Assembly: GCA_050996405.1 (NCBI GenBank) | Contig: JBPCRW010000235.1 | Span: forward strand, 1 to 43,141 | Source: JBPCRW01 sp050996405 | GTDB taxonomy: Bacteria; Acidobacteriota; Blastocatellia; Pyrinomonadales; Pyrinomonadaceae | Direction: 5' to 3' | DNA length: 43,141 nt | Shown here: positions 8,233 to 17,600 of the stretch, one piece after another | How the letters are laid out: each line of letters begins with the position of its first letter | Position numbering within the stretch: position 1 is the first letter of the stretch | The notes under the pieces: model-generated | What the model saw: only the letters and a program-made list of their open reading frames with translations | Told to the model about the DNA's origin: nothing | The model's database searches: none | Made by a program: the position numbers and the translations under genes

Positions 8233-10275
8233 CTAAAAAGCCGATGCAGAATCTTCATAAATCTGCACATTGTTTCTGCCCGCCTGTTTCGCTTTATAGA
8301 GTGCTTTGTCCGCCGCCGAAATCAAATCCGGCGGGGTCGTCAATCGCGGCGAAACGGTAGCGATGCCGATGCTGACCGTTACTCTGCGATTCGGAAAATT
8401 TTCGTGTTCGATTTTTTCGCGGATACGTTCGGCAATCGCGCGCGCTTCCGTCAAATTCGTCTGCGGCAGCAGAATCGAAAATTCTTCGCCGCCGTAACGC
8501 GCCGCCACATCCGCGCCGCGCAAAATTTCCTTCATCAATCGCCCGACGATTTGCAGAGCCTTGTCGCCTTCCGGGTGCGTAAAATGGTCGTTGTAAGACT
8601 TGAATTCATCAACGTCAATCATCATAAAACTAACCGGATAACCGTTGCGCTGCGAGCGGCTGATTTCTTCCGCCAGACGTTCTTCGAGATACCGCCGATT
8701 AAGAAGTCCGGTCAGCGCGTCTGTAATCGAAAGCTGTTCAAATTCTCCGGCGCGTTTTTCGAGCCGCGTGCGGTCGAGCGCGACGGCGATTTGCGGCGCG
8801 ACCGCTTCAAGCAGTTCCAAATCCGCATCGTCGTAAAAACTGCCGTCGGCTTTATCTGCCGCGTTAAAAACGCCAACTTTGCGCCCACCGATTTTTATCG
8901 GATAACTGATAAAAGATTTCGTCTTATACTTCCATTCGGGCGGCGCGGGCGGAAATTTTGTTTCTTCAATATCGCGGGCGGCAATCGCTCTGCCGTTTTC
9001 CAAAACATTCTGCGCTACTTTTTCGCCGAGCGTTTCGGTTTCCGCTTTGATAATATCGGCACGGCTGCCGGTGGCGGCTTTGACGGAAAATTTTTGTTCT
9101 TTCTCGTCAAACGCCAGCAGCGAGCCGCGTTCTGCCTGCATCAGTTCGGCGGAAACTTGCGCGACAGAACTCCAAAAATCTTCCGCGTCAATGTTTTTCA
9201 ACCCCGCGTTAAATTTCCGCACGGCTGTTGAAAGTCTCGTCTGGCGTTCGAGTTGATTGCGAAGACGCAAAATTTCTAATTCCGAAGCGACGGAGCGCAA
9301 AAATTTGGTGATGTGTTTCTTGATATTTTCGTTTTCAATTTCGTCGCCGACGATTAACGCGCCGCACATTTTTCCGCCGACCGCGACAGGAAACATTCGC
9401 AGCGTTTGCGGCATTTCATTTTTGCCGGAAGCACGTTCACGCAGTTCTAAAGCGGTTTCCGACCGCAACGCTTCCGAAAACCGTTTGTCATCCGCCGCCA
9501 TTTCGATTTTTATCTCGCGCTGTTCCAATTCGCCGACGGCAAAAATCTTTTCCCAGAAATTCCCGCGCGGTTCGAGCCAAGCCAGATTTGAAAGCGAAAA
9601 ACGCTCCGCCAAAAATTCCAACACCGAGCGACACGCCTGCGTGTAATTTGAATCGAGAAACGACTCGAAAACTTCGCGCCACGCGGCAAATGCTTCAATT
9701 TCCAGCGCGTTTTTTTTCACTATTTCCACCGAATTTTCGGACGAAACTTTTTTGCCTTCGACCTCATTTTCGACGAATTTTAAAAGCGCGTTTTTTTCGT
9801 CGCCGCTTAATTTTTCCAAACGTTTTGCGGCTTTTTCCAAATCGCTAATCGAGCGCGAAATCAGAACGTTCGAGAAAAATTCTTCCGGCGGAAACTGCTG
9901 CCAGTCGCCCGACATCGCGCGTTCCGTCGCCGTTCGGTAATCTTCGGATTTTAAAAAAACTCTGCCGACGATTGCCGCAAAGTGTTTATCTCCGGTTTCG
10001 AGTGGAACAGTCAAAAAATTTAAATCGGCATGACATTTAACGTGAACGGCTTTGCCCGCCGCGCGCGCCGTCTCAAAAGCCTTGCCGCAAAATTCCGCGC
10101 AGCGCGGCGCGAATTCTTCGGACGAATATAAAAAACGGCACAGCGAATTGTTATTGGAAATTGCAATTTCGGACGAAGTTTCATCAACTAGAACAATAGC
10201 CGCGCTTTTCTCTTCGGCTATCTCGTCCTGAATCGTTTGCCAGCTAGATTTTTCCCTTTGCCCGTCGCTTTTCAT
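8233..10275 (-). CDS. PocR-GAF-GGDEF diguanylate cyclase
   Basis: A 680-residue soluble signalling enzyme making c-di-GMP from two GTP. The N-terminal 150 residues resemble a PocR sensory domain: they carry spaced cysteines (CRFLY, RCAEFC, KCHADL) that could hold metal or a redox cofactor. One or two GAF-like domains span about 200-500. The GGDEF domain fills the C-terminal third, with active-site GGEEF at 595-599 and a product-inhibition site RGAD at 586-589 five residues before it. Both are intact, so an active, feedback-inhibited cyclase is predicted. The start shares one base with the stop of a possible small upstream frame (TAATG). It is first in the operon with the NTPase/RsbW fusion and the STAS protein. 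Confidence 0.92.
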   Translation of the reverse strand: MKSDGQREKSSWQTIQDEIAEEKSAAIVLVDETSSEIAISNNNSLCRFLYSSEEFAPRCAEFCGKAFETARAAGKAVHVKCHADLNFLTVPLETGDKHFAAIVGRVFLKSEDYRTATERAMSGDWQQFPPEEFFSNVLISRSISDLEKAAKRLEKLSGDEKNALLKFVENEVEGKKVSSENSVEIVKKNALEIEAFAAWREVFESFLDSNYTQACRSVLEFLAERFSLSNLAWLEPRGNFWEKIFAVGELEQREIKIEMAADDKRFSEALRSETALELRERASGKNEMPQTLRMFPVAVGGKMCGALIVGDEIENENIKKHITKFLRSVASELEILRLRNQLERQTRLSTAVRKFNAGLKNIDAEDFWSSVAQVSAELMQAERGSLLAFDEKEQKFSVKAATGSRADIIKAETETLGEKVAQNVLENGRAIAARDIEETKFPPAPPEWKYKTKSFISYPIKIGGRKVGVFNAADKADGSFYDDADLELLEAVAPQIAVALDRTRLEKRAGEFEQLSITDALTGLLNRRYLEERLAEEISRSQRNGYPVSFMMIDVDEFKSYNDHFTHPEGDKALQIVGRLMKEILRGADVAARYGGEEFSILLPQTNLTEARAIAERIREKIEHENFPNRRVTVSIGIATVSPRLTTPPDLISAADKALYKAKQAGRNNVQIYEDSASAF

Positions 10276-10487
10276 TAACGCTTTGAGTTTGCTTTCTGCA
10301 AAATTTGTTCAAGGTTAAAAACGCTCAATCGAATCCGTTTTTCAAGAAAATTGTTTGTAAAAATAATTATGGCATACAAATTGTCTTCAAAACCATTAAT
10401 AACGAAAAACGAACGAAAAGAAGACACGATGTTTTCTGGCAAGTATTTTCCGAAGTTTTCAGGATACCGATAAAGGTATTGAATCAA
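10275..10487 (-). CDS. Possible small upstream protein coupled to the GGDEF gene
   Basis: A 70-residue frame whose TAA overlaps the ATG of the cyclase by one base, the arrangement of translational coupling. The translation is rich in Phe, Asn, Ile and Leu and has no recognised domain. The stretch is more AT-rich than its neighbours, which also favours chance open frames, and a competing plus-strand frame exists here. It may be real, or simply leader sequence. Confidence 0.3.
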   Translation of the reverse strand: MIQYLYRYPENFGKYLPENIVSSFRSFFVINGFEDNLYAIIIFTNNFLEKRIRLSVFNLEQILQKANSKR

Positions 10488-10581
10488 ATTGAAAAACTAT
10501 CCGGCGCAAAATTTATTGTCGGGTAGAAAAATCTAAAGGCAAAAATTTGCTTTAAAAATTAACGAACGGGAGAAATTAAAA
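10276..10581. other. Divergent intergenic region (GGDEF operon / DUF2383 gene)
   Basis: 306 AT-rich nt between divergent genes, so it must carry promoters in both directions. I could not pick out a convincing -35/-10 pair. A CGGGAGAAA Shine-Dalgarno precedes the plus-strand ATG at 10582. The only coding candidate is the 70-residue minus-strand frame listed separately. Confidence 0.5.
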
Positions 10582-11124
10582 ATGATTAACGATTACGAAG
10601 CGACTAAACCAATAACGACGGATGCCGAAACGAGCGGCGCGACGACAAACACGAATGTTTCAAACGACGATGTAATTTCGACTTTGAACAATTTAATCGA
10701 AACCTGCAAAGACGGGCAGGAAGGATTTAAACAATCTGCGGAAGGCGTGAAGGATTCAAATCTGAAAACGATTTTTTATGAATTTGAGCAGCAGCGTTCA
10801 AAGTTTTCCGGCGAATTGCAGAGTTTGGTGCGCGAACTCGGCGGCGACCCGGAAAATTCGGGCAGCACGACGGGCGCGCTGCATCGCGGCTGGATTAACA
10901 TTAAATCGGCAGTCACCGGACAGGACGAAGGCGCGATTTTAAACGAAGCCGAACGCGGCGAAGACGCGGCGAAAAAAGCATATAAGGACGCTCTGGAGCA
11001 AAATCTTCCGGCGAATATCGCCAGCGTCGTTCAAACTCAATACGCGCAGGTTCAGGCGGCGCACGACAAAGTTCGTGATTTGCGCGATTCGGCGAACGGG
11101 AAAACTTCCGCCAAATCCAGTTAA
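10582..11124 (+). CDS. DUF2383 / PA2169-family four-helix-bundle protein
   Basis: A 180-residue protein of the PA2169/DUF2383 family, a ferritin-like helical bundle often seen near stress genes; no reaction is established. Residues 1-28 are a polar Thr/Asn-rich leader. From about 30 the family pattern is clear: ISTLNNLIETCKDGQEGFKQ, then LQSLVRELGGDPENSGSTTG, RGWINIKSAVTGQDEGAIL and NEAERGEDAAKKAYKDALEQ. The C-terminal tail is Lys/Ser-rich. The ATG follows CGGGAGAAATTAAAA. A strong terminator directly downstream makes it monocistronic. Confidence 0.88.
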   Translation: MINDYEATKPITTDAETSGATTNTNVSNDDVISTLNNLIETCKDGQEGFKQSAEGVKDSNLKTIFYEFEQQRSKFSGELQSLVRELGGDPENSGSTTGALHRGWINIKSAVTGQDEGAILNEAERGEDAAKKAYKDALEQNLPANIASVVQTQYAQVQAAHDKVRDLRDSANGKTSAKSS

Positions 11125-11143
11125 ATTAAAATAGTTTTTTCGG

Positions 11144-11188
11144 TGCGCTGCGGCGAAGATTTCAGTAATTCGCCGCAGCGCATTTTTT
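11144..11188 (+). terminator. Rho-independent terminator after the DUF2383 gene
   Basis: A perfect 13-bp GC-rich stem (GCGCTGCGGCGAA at 11145-11157, its complement at 11169-11181), extendable by one A-T pair, is followed by TTTTTT at 11183-11188. It starts 20 nt after the stop codon at 11124. Confidence 0.9.
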
Positions 11189-11205
11189 CAAAAGGAGATT
11201 TTTAC

Positions 11206-11505
11206 ATGGTTAAAAAAGCGTTATTTGTGCGATTGGAAGCGAAAGCGGGAAAGGAAACGGAAGTTGAAGAATTTTTGAAGAGCGCGCTGCCGCTTGCCGA
11301 AGCCGAACCCGATACGACAGCTTGGTTTGCGGTCAAGTTTGATAACAAAACGTTTGCGATTTTCGACGCTTTCCCGAACGAAGAAGGCAGACAAGCGCAT
11401 CTTTCGGGAAAAATTGCGGCGGCTTTGATGGAAAAGGCTTCGGAGCTTTTGGCAAGCGAGCCGAAAATTGAAAAATGCGACGTGCTGGCATCAAAACTTC
11501 CGTAA
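11206..11505 (+). CDS. Antibiotic-biosynthesis-monooxygenase-like (ABM) small protein
   Basis: A 99-residue protein with the length and strand-helix pattern of the dimeric alpha/beta-barrel ABM family: ALFVRLEAKAGKETEVEEFL at the start, then a central TTAWFAVKFDNKTFAIFDAF strand pair and a Gly-Lys helix. Members include quinol monooxygenases, heme-degrading proteins and many uncharacterised ones, so the substrate is open. The ATG at 11206 is preferred over one 63 nt upstream because it follows AAAAGGAGA with good spacing, and the earlier start lies inside the preceding terminator hairpin. Confidence 0.85.
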   Translation: MVKKALFVRLEAKAGKETEVEEFLKSALPLAEAEPDTTAWFAVKFDNKTFAIFDAFPNEEGRQAHLSGKIAAALMEKASELLASEPKIEKCDVLASKLP

Positions 11506-11743
11506 ATATTTTACGATTACAGAAAAACAGAACAGTAATTAAGCTCTAATTATTTGCGTCGAATCACGTCAAAATGACAAATTCGGCGCAGTAGTTTTGC
11601 ATTATTTCTTTTTTCGGTATATTCGCATACATTCAAGAAGAATTTTTTTTCACAAATGCGCCGGAAAATATTCGGCGGCAAATAAATAATTTTGTTAAAG
11701 ATTTTCTCTTTTCTTGAACCCTCCGCTGATGTAGCTTTCTGAT

Positions 11744-12910
11744 TTACTTGACCGGCACGAGCCGTAAAATTCGGTCGTCGGTCGAAGCGGGAGAGCCGCG
11801 TCCGTCGCGGTTCGATGTCGAAAAATAAATCGCGCCGCCGGGTCCTTCTTCCATTTCGCGGATTCTGCCGTAAGTGCCTTTCAATAAATCTTCCTGTCCG
11901 GCGACGTTTCCGCCATTTAATGAAACGCGGATAACTCGCTCGCCGCGCAGACAGCCGAAAAAGAAATTGCCTTTGAATTGCGGAAAGGCGTTTCCGTTGT
12001 AAAACATCGCGCTGGCGGGCGCGCAAGCCGGAGTGTATTCCAGAAGCGGCGAAACCATTCCCTCGTGGGTCTGTTTATGATGAATCACATTCCAGCCGTA
12101 ATTTTTGCCTTTTTCAATAATATTAACTTCGTCGCCGCCGCCCGGACCGTCAAAACCCGAAGGTCCGTGTTCGGTTTCAAACATCGTATTCGTTTCCGGC
12201 TGCCAGGCGATTCCCTGCGGGTTACGATTTCCGTAAGTCCAGATTTCCGGTCGGGCGTTTTGTTGATTAACAAACGGATTGTCCGGCGGAATCGAGCCGT
12301 CGTCGTTCAGACGCAGAATTTTTCCATTGAGCGAATTTAAGTTTTGCGCGAGCGCGCCCTGCGTTGCGTCGCCCGTCGTAATGTAAAGTTTTCCGTCGGG
12401 ACCGAAACGGCAGCGCGTTCCGGCGTGAAACTGCGCCGCTAAGATATTTTCGATAATTGTTTTCGGCTCGGTAAAAGTATTGCCGTCAAATTTATAGCGC
12501 GCGACGCGGACGCGCTTTCCGTCGCCGTTATAGGCGTAAGCCAGATAAACAAAACCGTTTTGCGCGAAATTCGGATGCAGCGAAATATCCATCAAACCGC
12601 TTTCGCCCGAAGGCTCGACATCCGGCACTTTGAAAACCGGCGCGGCGCGAAGTTTTCCGTTTTCGATAATGCGAACTCTGCCCGGACGCTCCGTAAAAAG
12701 CATTCGTCCGTCGGGCAAAAACGCGAACGCCCAGGGAACTTCTAAATTGTCAGCAACGGTTTCAACGCGAAACTGGACGCTGCCGCCATTATCGTTTGAG
12801 ATATTCTGCGTCCTTTGGATTTCGTTTTCAGCCAAACCTTTCGGCGGCTGTTGACAGCCAAATGCGCACAAAACCGAAAAAATAATCGCTTGATAAATAA
12901 TTTGTTTCAT
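11744..12910 (-). CDS. PQQ-dependent sugar dehydrogenase (soluble aldose dehydrogenase family), lipoprotein
   Basis: A 388-residue six-bladed beta-propeller of the glucose/sorbosone dehydrogenase family, which oxidises aldose sugars in the periplasm with PQQ. The N-terminus is a lipoprotein signal ending AFGC, so it is probably anchored to a membrane. Family landmarks are VPWAFAFLPDGRMLFTERPG, GLMDISLHPNF, FHAGTRCRFGPDGKLYITTG, GNRNPQGIAW and ETEHGPSGFDGPGGGDEVN. The start at 12910 is chosen because it opens the signal peptide after GGAGCAGCG; the 39-nt longer frame would begin in a repeat element. No PQQ synthesis genes are in the window, so the cofactor may come from elsewhere. Confidence 0.9.
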   Translation of the reverse strand: MKQIIYQAIIFSVLCAFGCQQPPKGLAENEIQRTQNISNDNGGSVQFRVETVADNLEVPWAFAFLPDGRMLFTERPGRVRIIENGKLRAAPVFKVPDVEPSGESGLMDISLHPNFAQNGFVYLAYAYNGDGKRVRVARYKFDGNTFTEPKTIIENILAAQFHAGTRCRFGPDGKLYITTGDATQGALAQNLNSLNGKILRLNDDGSIPPDNPFVNQQNARPEIWTYGNRNPQGIAWQPETNTMFETEHGPSGFDGPGGGDEVNIIEKGKNYGWNVIHHKQTHEGMVSPLLEYTPACAPASAMFYNGNAFPQFKGNFFFGCLRGERVIRVSLNGGNVAGQEDLLKGTYGRIREMEEGPGGAIYFSTSNRDGRGSPASTDDRILRLVPVK

Positions 12911-12935
12911 CGCTGCTCCGTCAATTTGCGCGGTT

Positions 12936-13021
12936 AAATGCAGAAACATGCGCGATAGCCGCCGAGTGTGTTCTTAAATTCCGAAATTACACACTTACTT
13001 CGTGCGTGTTTTCCGCATATT
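12936..13021. mobile_element. MITE-like palindrome copy C, overlapping the 3' end of the cfa gene
   Basis: The two ends face each other imperfectly: AATGCAGAAACATGCGCG at the left and, on the right, the complement of AATATGCGGAAAACACGC; AGTGTGT (12965-12971) pairs with ACACACT (12989-12995). The right half closely matches copy A (ACTTCGCGCGTGTTTCCGCA). It covers the last 11 codons of the cfa gene, including its stop. No transposase is encoded. Confidence 0.65.
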
Positions 13022-14231
13022 TCCTGTAAATATCTTCGCGCGTCAGCGGCAAATCGCGCGACTGCCCGCGTGAGACGAGAATTTGATGAATTTCTATCGA
13101 GCCTTCGCGGAAACTCGCCGAAGAAGCCCGCAGATACAATCGCCACATTCGCACAAATCGTTCGTCAAATTTTTCAAGCACCGTTGGCACGACTCGCTCG
13201 AAGCGTTCCGACCAGCGGTCGAGCGTCAGACGATAATGAGGCGCGAGATTTTCGACATCCCAAACGCGAAAATCCCGCGCCGATAAATGCGTAATCATTT
13301 CCGAAAGCGTCGGAATATAACCACCCGGGAAAATATATTTTTCGACCCAGTGATTAATCGGACCTTCTTTCACGCCGGTAATCATATGCAGGAGAGCCAA
13401 ACCATTCGGCTTGAGCAGCGTTTCCACCGTTTCCACAAACTCCGCCAGATGCTCTTTGCCGACATGCTCAATCATTCCGATGCTGATAATTTTATCGAAT
13501 TGTTTTCCTTCTTCGGCGAGCGTCCGGTAATTTGCCAGCCGCACGTTTGCTTTATCCTGAAAACCGCGTTTTTCGATTGCCGCGTTTGCTCCGGCAAACT
13601 GCTCTTCGCTCAACGTAATTCCGGTCGCTTTCGCGCCGTAACGCTCGGCGGCGCGCATCACGAGCGCGCCCCAGCCGCAGCCGATGTCGAGCAGCGTTTC
13701 ATTCGGCTTAAGCCGCAATTTTTTGAGCGAATGTTCGATTTTCTGTTTTTGGGCTTGCTCAATCGTGTCGGAATCGCTGCGGAAATAGGCGCATGAATAA
13801 GTCAGCGATTCGTCGAGCCAGAGACGAAAGAAATCATTGCCCAAATCATAATGATGCGCGATGTTTTCTTTTTCGTGCTTGAGCAGGCGCAATTTGCCCG
13901 CCGCCCGTTGGAGAGCCTTTCCGGCGAAACCCTGCGTCGTTTGATTGACGGATGCCAAACCGCTCCGCAAAGCCGGCGATATTAAATCCGCGAGGTCGCC
14001 TTCTACGTCTACGCGCCCGTCCATATACGCTTCGCCGAAACTCATCAACATATCGCCGTCGCCGATTAAATTAAAAATGTTGTCATCGTTAAACCGAATC
14101 GTAAATTGCGGCTCGCCGTCGCCGAAATGTTCGGTCGCGCCGTTTTTATAAGTAACCGCAAAAGATGCGCCTCGCACCTGCTCAAAGAGTTTATGCAGCG
14201 TATGTTCCGTCAATTTCTGTTGTGCTTGCAT
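12987..14231 (-). CDS. cfa: Cyclopropane-fatty-acyl-phospholipid synthase
   Basis: A 414-residue SAM-dependent enzyme that adds a methylene bridge across double bonds of membrane phospholipid acyl chains, usually in stationary phase or under acid stress. Landmarks are ENIAHHYDLGNDFFRLWLD, the SAM-binding LLDIGCGWGALVMRAAERYG, TGITLSEEQ, and the family's FDKIISIGMIEHVG and YIFPGGYIPTLSEM. The ATG at 14231 follows AAGGAGAAACACA; the 60-nt longer frame lacks such a site. The last residues (ENTHEVSV) and the stop codon lie inside MITE-like copy C, so the original C-terminus may have been replaced. The sugar dehydrogenase gene follows on the same strand 76 nt away. Confidence 0.94.
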   Translation of the reverse strand: MQAQQKLTEHTLHKLFEQVRGASFAVTYKNGATEHFGDGEPQFTIRFNDDNIFNLIGDGDMLMSFGEAYMDGRVDVEGDLADLISPALRSGLASVNQTTQGFAGKALQRAAGKLRLLKHEKENIAHHYDLGNDFFRLWLDESLTYSCAYFRSDSDTIEQAQKQKIEHSLKKLRLKPNETLLDIGCGWGALVMRAAERYGAKATGITLSEEQFAGANAAIEKRGFQDKANVRLANYRTLAEEGKQFDKIISIGMIEHVGKEHLAEFVETVETLLKPNGLALLHMITGVKEGPINHWVEKYIFPGGYIPTLSEMITHLSARDFRVWDVENLAPHYRLTLDRWSERFERVVPTVLEKFDERFVRMWRLYLRASSASFREGSIEIHQILVSRGQSRDLPLTREDIYRKYAENTHEVSV

Positions 14232-14546
14232 TGTGTTTCTCCTTAAATATTCTAATTTCGACTTTTCGTATAACCTGCATTCGCGCTGCATTCGCGCCGC
14301 ATTTACGCGGGATTATTCGCTTTCTGAATTTTATTCGCCGTATTCTGGATGTCCGCGAAATTGCTCGCTCGACGCTCGAATAATTTCCCGACTAAAAATA
14401 ATACAGTGTAATAAAACATTACTATAAAACTATCGGAAACACAGTTTATGCAAGACTAATGCCAAAATAGTATTGGTCGATTTTGAGAGGTTTTAGATTG
14501 ATAATCCGCGTCGTGTGAAAACTTGTAAAGCGGAATAGCATCGTCT
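14232..14546. other. Intergenic region upstream of cfa
   Basis: 315 nt between the cfa start and the short frame after the glucan synthase gene. A repeated CATTCGCG(C) motif is seen at 14278-14302. The rest is AT-rich and presumably carries the cfa promoter; no convincing hexamer pair, terminator or gene was found. Confidence 0.4.
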
Positions 14547-14645
14547 TTAAAACAGTTGCGCGTCCGTTTTATTTTCCGCGTAGAACGGGATAATCAGCCT
14601 GCGCTCATTCGCCGGATAGACGAGCAATTCCGCGCGGATGGACAT
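14547..14645 (-). CDS. Possible 32-residue micro-protein coupled to the glucan synthase gene
   Basis: A 33-codon frame (32 residues plus TAA) whose ATG overlaps the glucan synthase stop as TAATG, the signature of translational coupling. Codons (CGC, GCG, CCG, GAA) follow the usage of neighbouring genes, and the peptide begins MSIRAELLVYPANERR and ends DAQLF. No family is recognised. It is too short to be sure, and could also be a remnant of a longer C-terminus. Confidence 0.35.
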   Translation of the reverse strand: MSIRAELLVYPANERRLIIPFYAENKTDAQLF

Positions 14646-17600
14646 TATAATTCTTTCATCTGCAAAACTTCCCGGGGAACTTCTTTGACCTGCGGCGCGC
14701 CGAGAACTACGCGAATGTTGTGCGGCACTCCATCGTCAACAAGTTTGATTCGATTTGATGAAAGCCTTCTGCCGTCCGCTTCGACGCTTGCCGCACTGCT
14801 GCAAACGCCGTGCGGATTTTCAACTTTAATGTAATAAGTTGTCGATTTGTAACGATAAGTAATCTCAAAATCTTTCCAGTCGCGCGGAATGCATGGCTCG
14901 AATGATAAACTTTCGCCCTGTTTTTTGAAGCCGAGCAGATATTCGAGCGCGGCTCGATAAATCCAGCCCGCCGCGCCCGTATACCAGGTCCAGCCGCCGC
15001 GCCCTAAATGCTGCGGGTTGGAATAAACATCCGCCGCGATTGCATACGGCTCGGTTTTGTAACGGTCTAACTCGTCGCCGTTGAGCGTGTGATTTATCGG
15101 ATTCAAAAGCGCGAAAAGTTCCCCAGCCTTATCGCCGTCGTCCAAAAGCATAAAAGCAATCACCGCCCACGCCGCCGCGTGCGTGTATTGCCCGCCGTTT
15201 TCCCTGATTCCGGGCGGATAACCTTTGATGTAGCCCGGCTCAAGCGTGGTTTTATCAAACGGCGGCGTAAGCAGCAGCACGAGTTTTTCGTCCGGTTTTA
15301 TTAACCATTCGTCAACCGAACGCATCGCCTGCTGAACGCGGTCTTTTTTGCCTTTGCCGGAAATAACGCTCCAGCTTTGCGCGATTGAATCAATTTTGCA
15401 TTCGTCGTTTTGCTTTGAGCCGAGCGGCGTTCCGTCGTCGAAAAAAGCGCGCAGATACCAATTGCCGTCCCATGCGTTTTTTTCGAGATTTTTTGTTAAA
15501 AATTTGGCGTGAGCGCGATATTTTTTGGCGCGTTCCGGTTCGTCGCGCCCGTCGCAGACTCTGGAAAAATCTTCCAGAGTCCGCGCCAGAAACCATCCGA
15601 GCCAGACGCTTTCGCCCTTGCCTTCATCGCCGACGCGGTTCAAACCGTCGCTCCAATCGCCCGCGCCAATCAGCGGCAAGCCGTGCGCTCCGACTCCCAA
15701 ACTTTTTTCAATCGCGCGAACGCAGTGTTCAAACAAACTCGCGCTTTCCATCGAAACAATCGGACGGATATAGGCTTCCATTTCGCCTTCGGCTAAAACC
15801 GGCGCGTCGAGAAACGGCACAATTTCGTCAAGCACGCTGCGGTCGCCCGTTTTTTCGGCGTAAAAACAGGTGACAAAAACGAGCCACAGCAGATTGTCGG
15901 AAATGCGCGTCCGCGTTCCGGCGTTTGAAGGCTCGTGCCACCAATGCTGCACGTCGCCTTCTTTGAATTGATGCGCGGCGGCACGTAGAATATGCGCCCG
16001 CGCCAAATCGGGGCGCGTATAGACGAGAGCCATCGCGTCCTGCAACTGGTCGCGGAAACCGAACGCGCCGCTCGATTGATAAAACGCGGTTCGCGCCCAG
16101 AAACGGCAGGCGAGAGTTTGATAGACGAGCCAGCGATTCATCAGCAAATTCAACGATTCATCGGGCGTTTTGACCTGAACCGCGCCCAAAGTTTTATTCC
16201 AAAATTCCCGAACGCGGCTGAATTCTTCTTCGACGATTCGTTTTTGACGAAAGCGCGAAATACTGCCCTGCGCGTTCTCCAGCGAATTTTCTTCGCCGAG
16301 CAGAAAAATAATCTCGCGGGTTTCGCCCGCTTCGAGTTCGATGTCGGTTGAGAGCGCGGCGCACGGGTCAAGTCCCGCGCCGCGCGCGCCTGAAAGCTGC
16401 GTGCGAAGCATCGCCGAAGGTCGCGCCAAACTGCCGTTGCGCCCGATAAATTCCCGCCGGTCGCACGTCCAGGTCTGCGTTGCCGCGCTCGTGGCGACGA
16501 AAGCCGCGCGGTCTGCAAATTCGTTGTTATACGGATTCCCGGCAATAATCGCGCCCGTCGCCGCGTCAATTTCCGTGATAATAAACGGCGCGGACTGCGC
16601 CCGATTTACGCCGAGAACGAGTTCGGCAAAATAAGTTGCCGAAAGTGAGCGCGGGCGGCGCGTCAGATTCTTTAATCGCAGGCGCGAAATTTTGACGCTG
16701 CCGTCAACCGGCGCGAAAACTAAAAGTTCCTGCGCGATGCCGTGGCTGGTGTGTTCAAAAATCGAATAACCCTGTCCGTGCGTTATCAAATACGGCGAAT
16801 TTTCGCGGATGGGAAGCGCGGTCGGTGTCCAGAAACTGCCCGTTTCTTCGTCACGTATAAAAATGCATTCGGGCGGCGGATTGCTGACCGCATCGTTTGA
16901 CCAGCTTGTCAGGCGGTTTTCGTGGCTGTTGTTTGACCAGGTAACGCCCATTCCGGTTTCCGTCGTCAAAAAGCCGAAACCCTTTTCGTTGGCAATGACG
17001 TTTGTCCACGGCGCGGGCGTGGATTTTTCGCCTTCGAGTTTGATGCGATACTCGCTTCCCTGTTCGACAAAACCGCCGAATTCATTGGCAAATTTGAGTT
17101 CCGGCGCGGGCGCGGGAGTTTCTTCATAAACGCGCGAGGATTTTTGCGGAATAAACAAAGGCGGAAGTTCCGGTTTCGTGATTTGCCGTGTCAGTTCTTC
17201 TTCGAGTGTGCCGCGCTCGGTCACAAAAGTTACACGCGCTGCCGTGTGCAAAGTAATACGGTCGGCTTCCGTCATCATATCGGCGCGCCGCAAATAGATG
17301 CCGCCGGGCGTATCCATTCTGGTCTGCATTCCGTCCGAACGAATCATCGCCTGCAAATCTTCGTTAAACGACTGCTCGTAACTGGTCGGCTGGTCGTTCA
17401 GAATCAGCAAATCGAACAATAGGTTTTTGCCGTGCAGAAAGGCGTGTCCGCGCAAAATCTGGCGAATGTTATGCCGCGCGTCCTTGCCTTTGCTGACGCG
17501 CACAATCATCATCGGCAAATCGCCGCCGATGCCGTATTTCCACAAAGTCTGCGCCGTTCCGCGATTGAGTTTCAAAATGCGCGGGCGCGGACGCAAAGTT

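Noticed and set aside
8404..9231. Plus-strand frame of 275 codons inside the diguanylate cyclase gene
   Set aside because: Antisense of GAF and GGDEF coding sequence, Arg/Phe-rich and without a domain.
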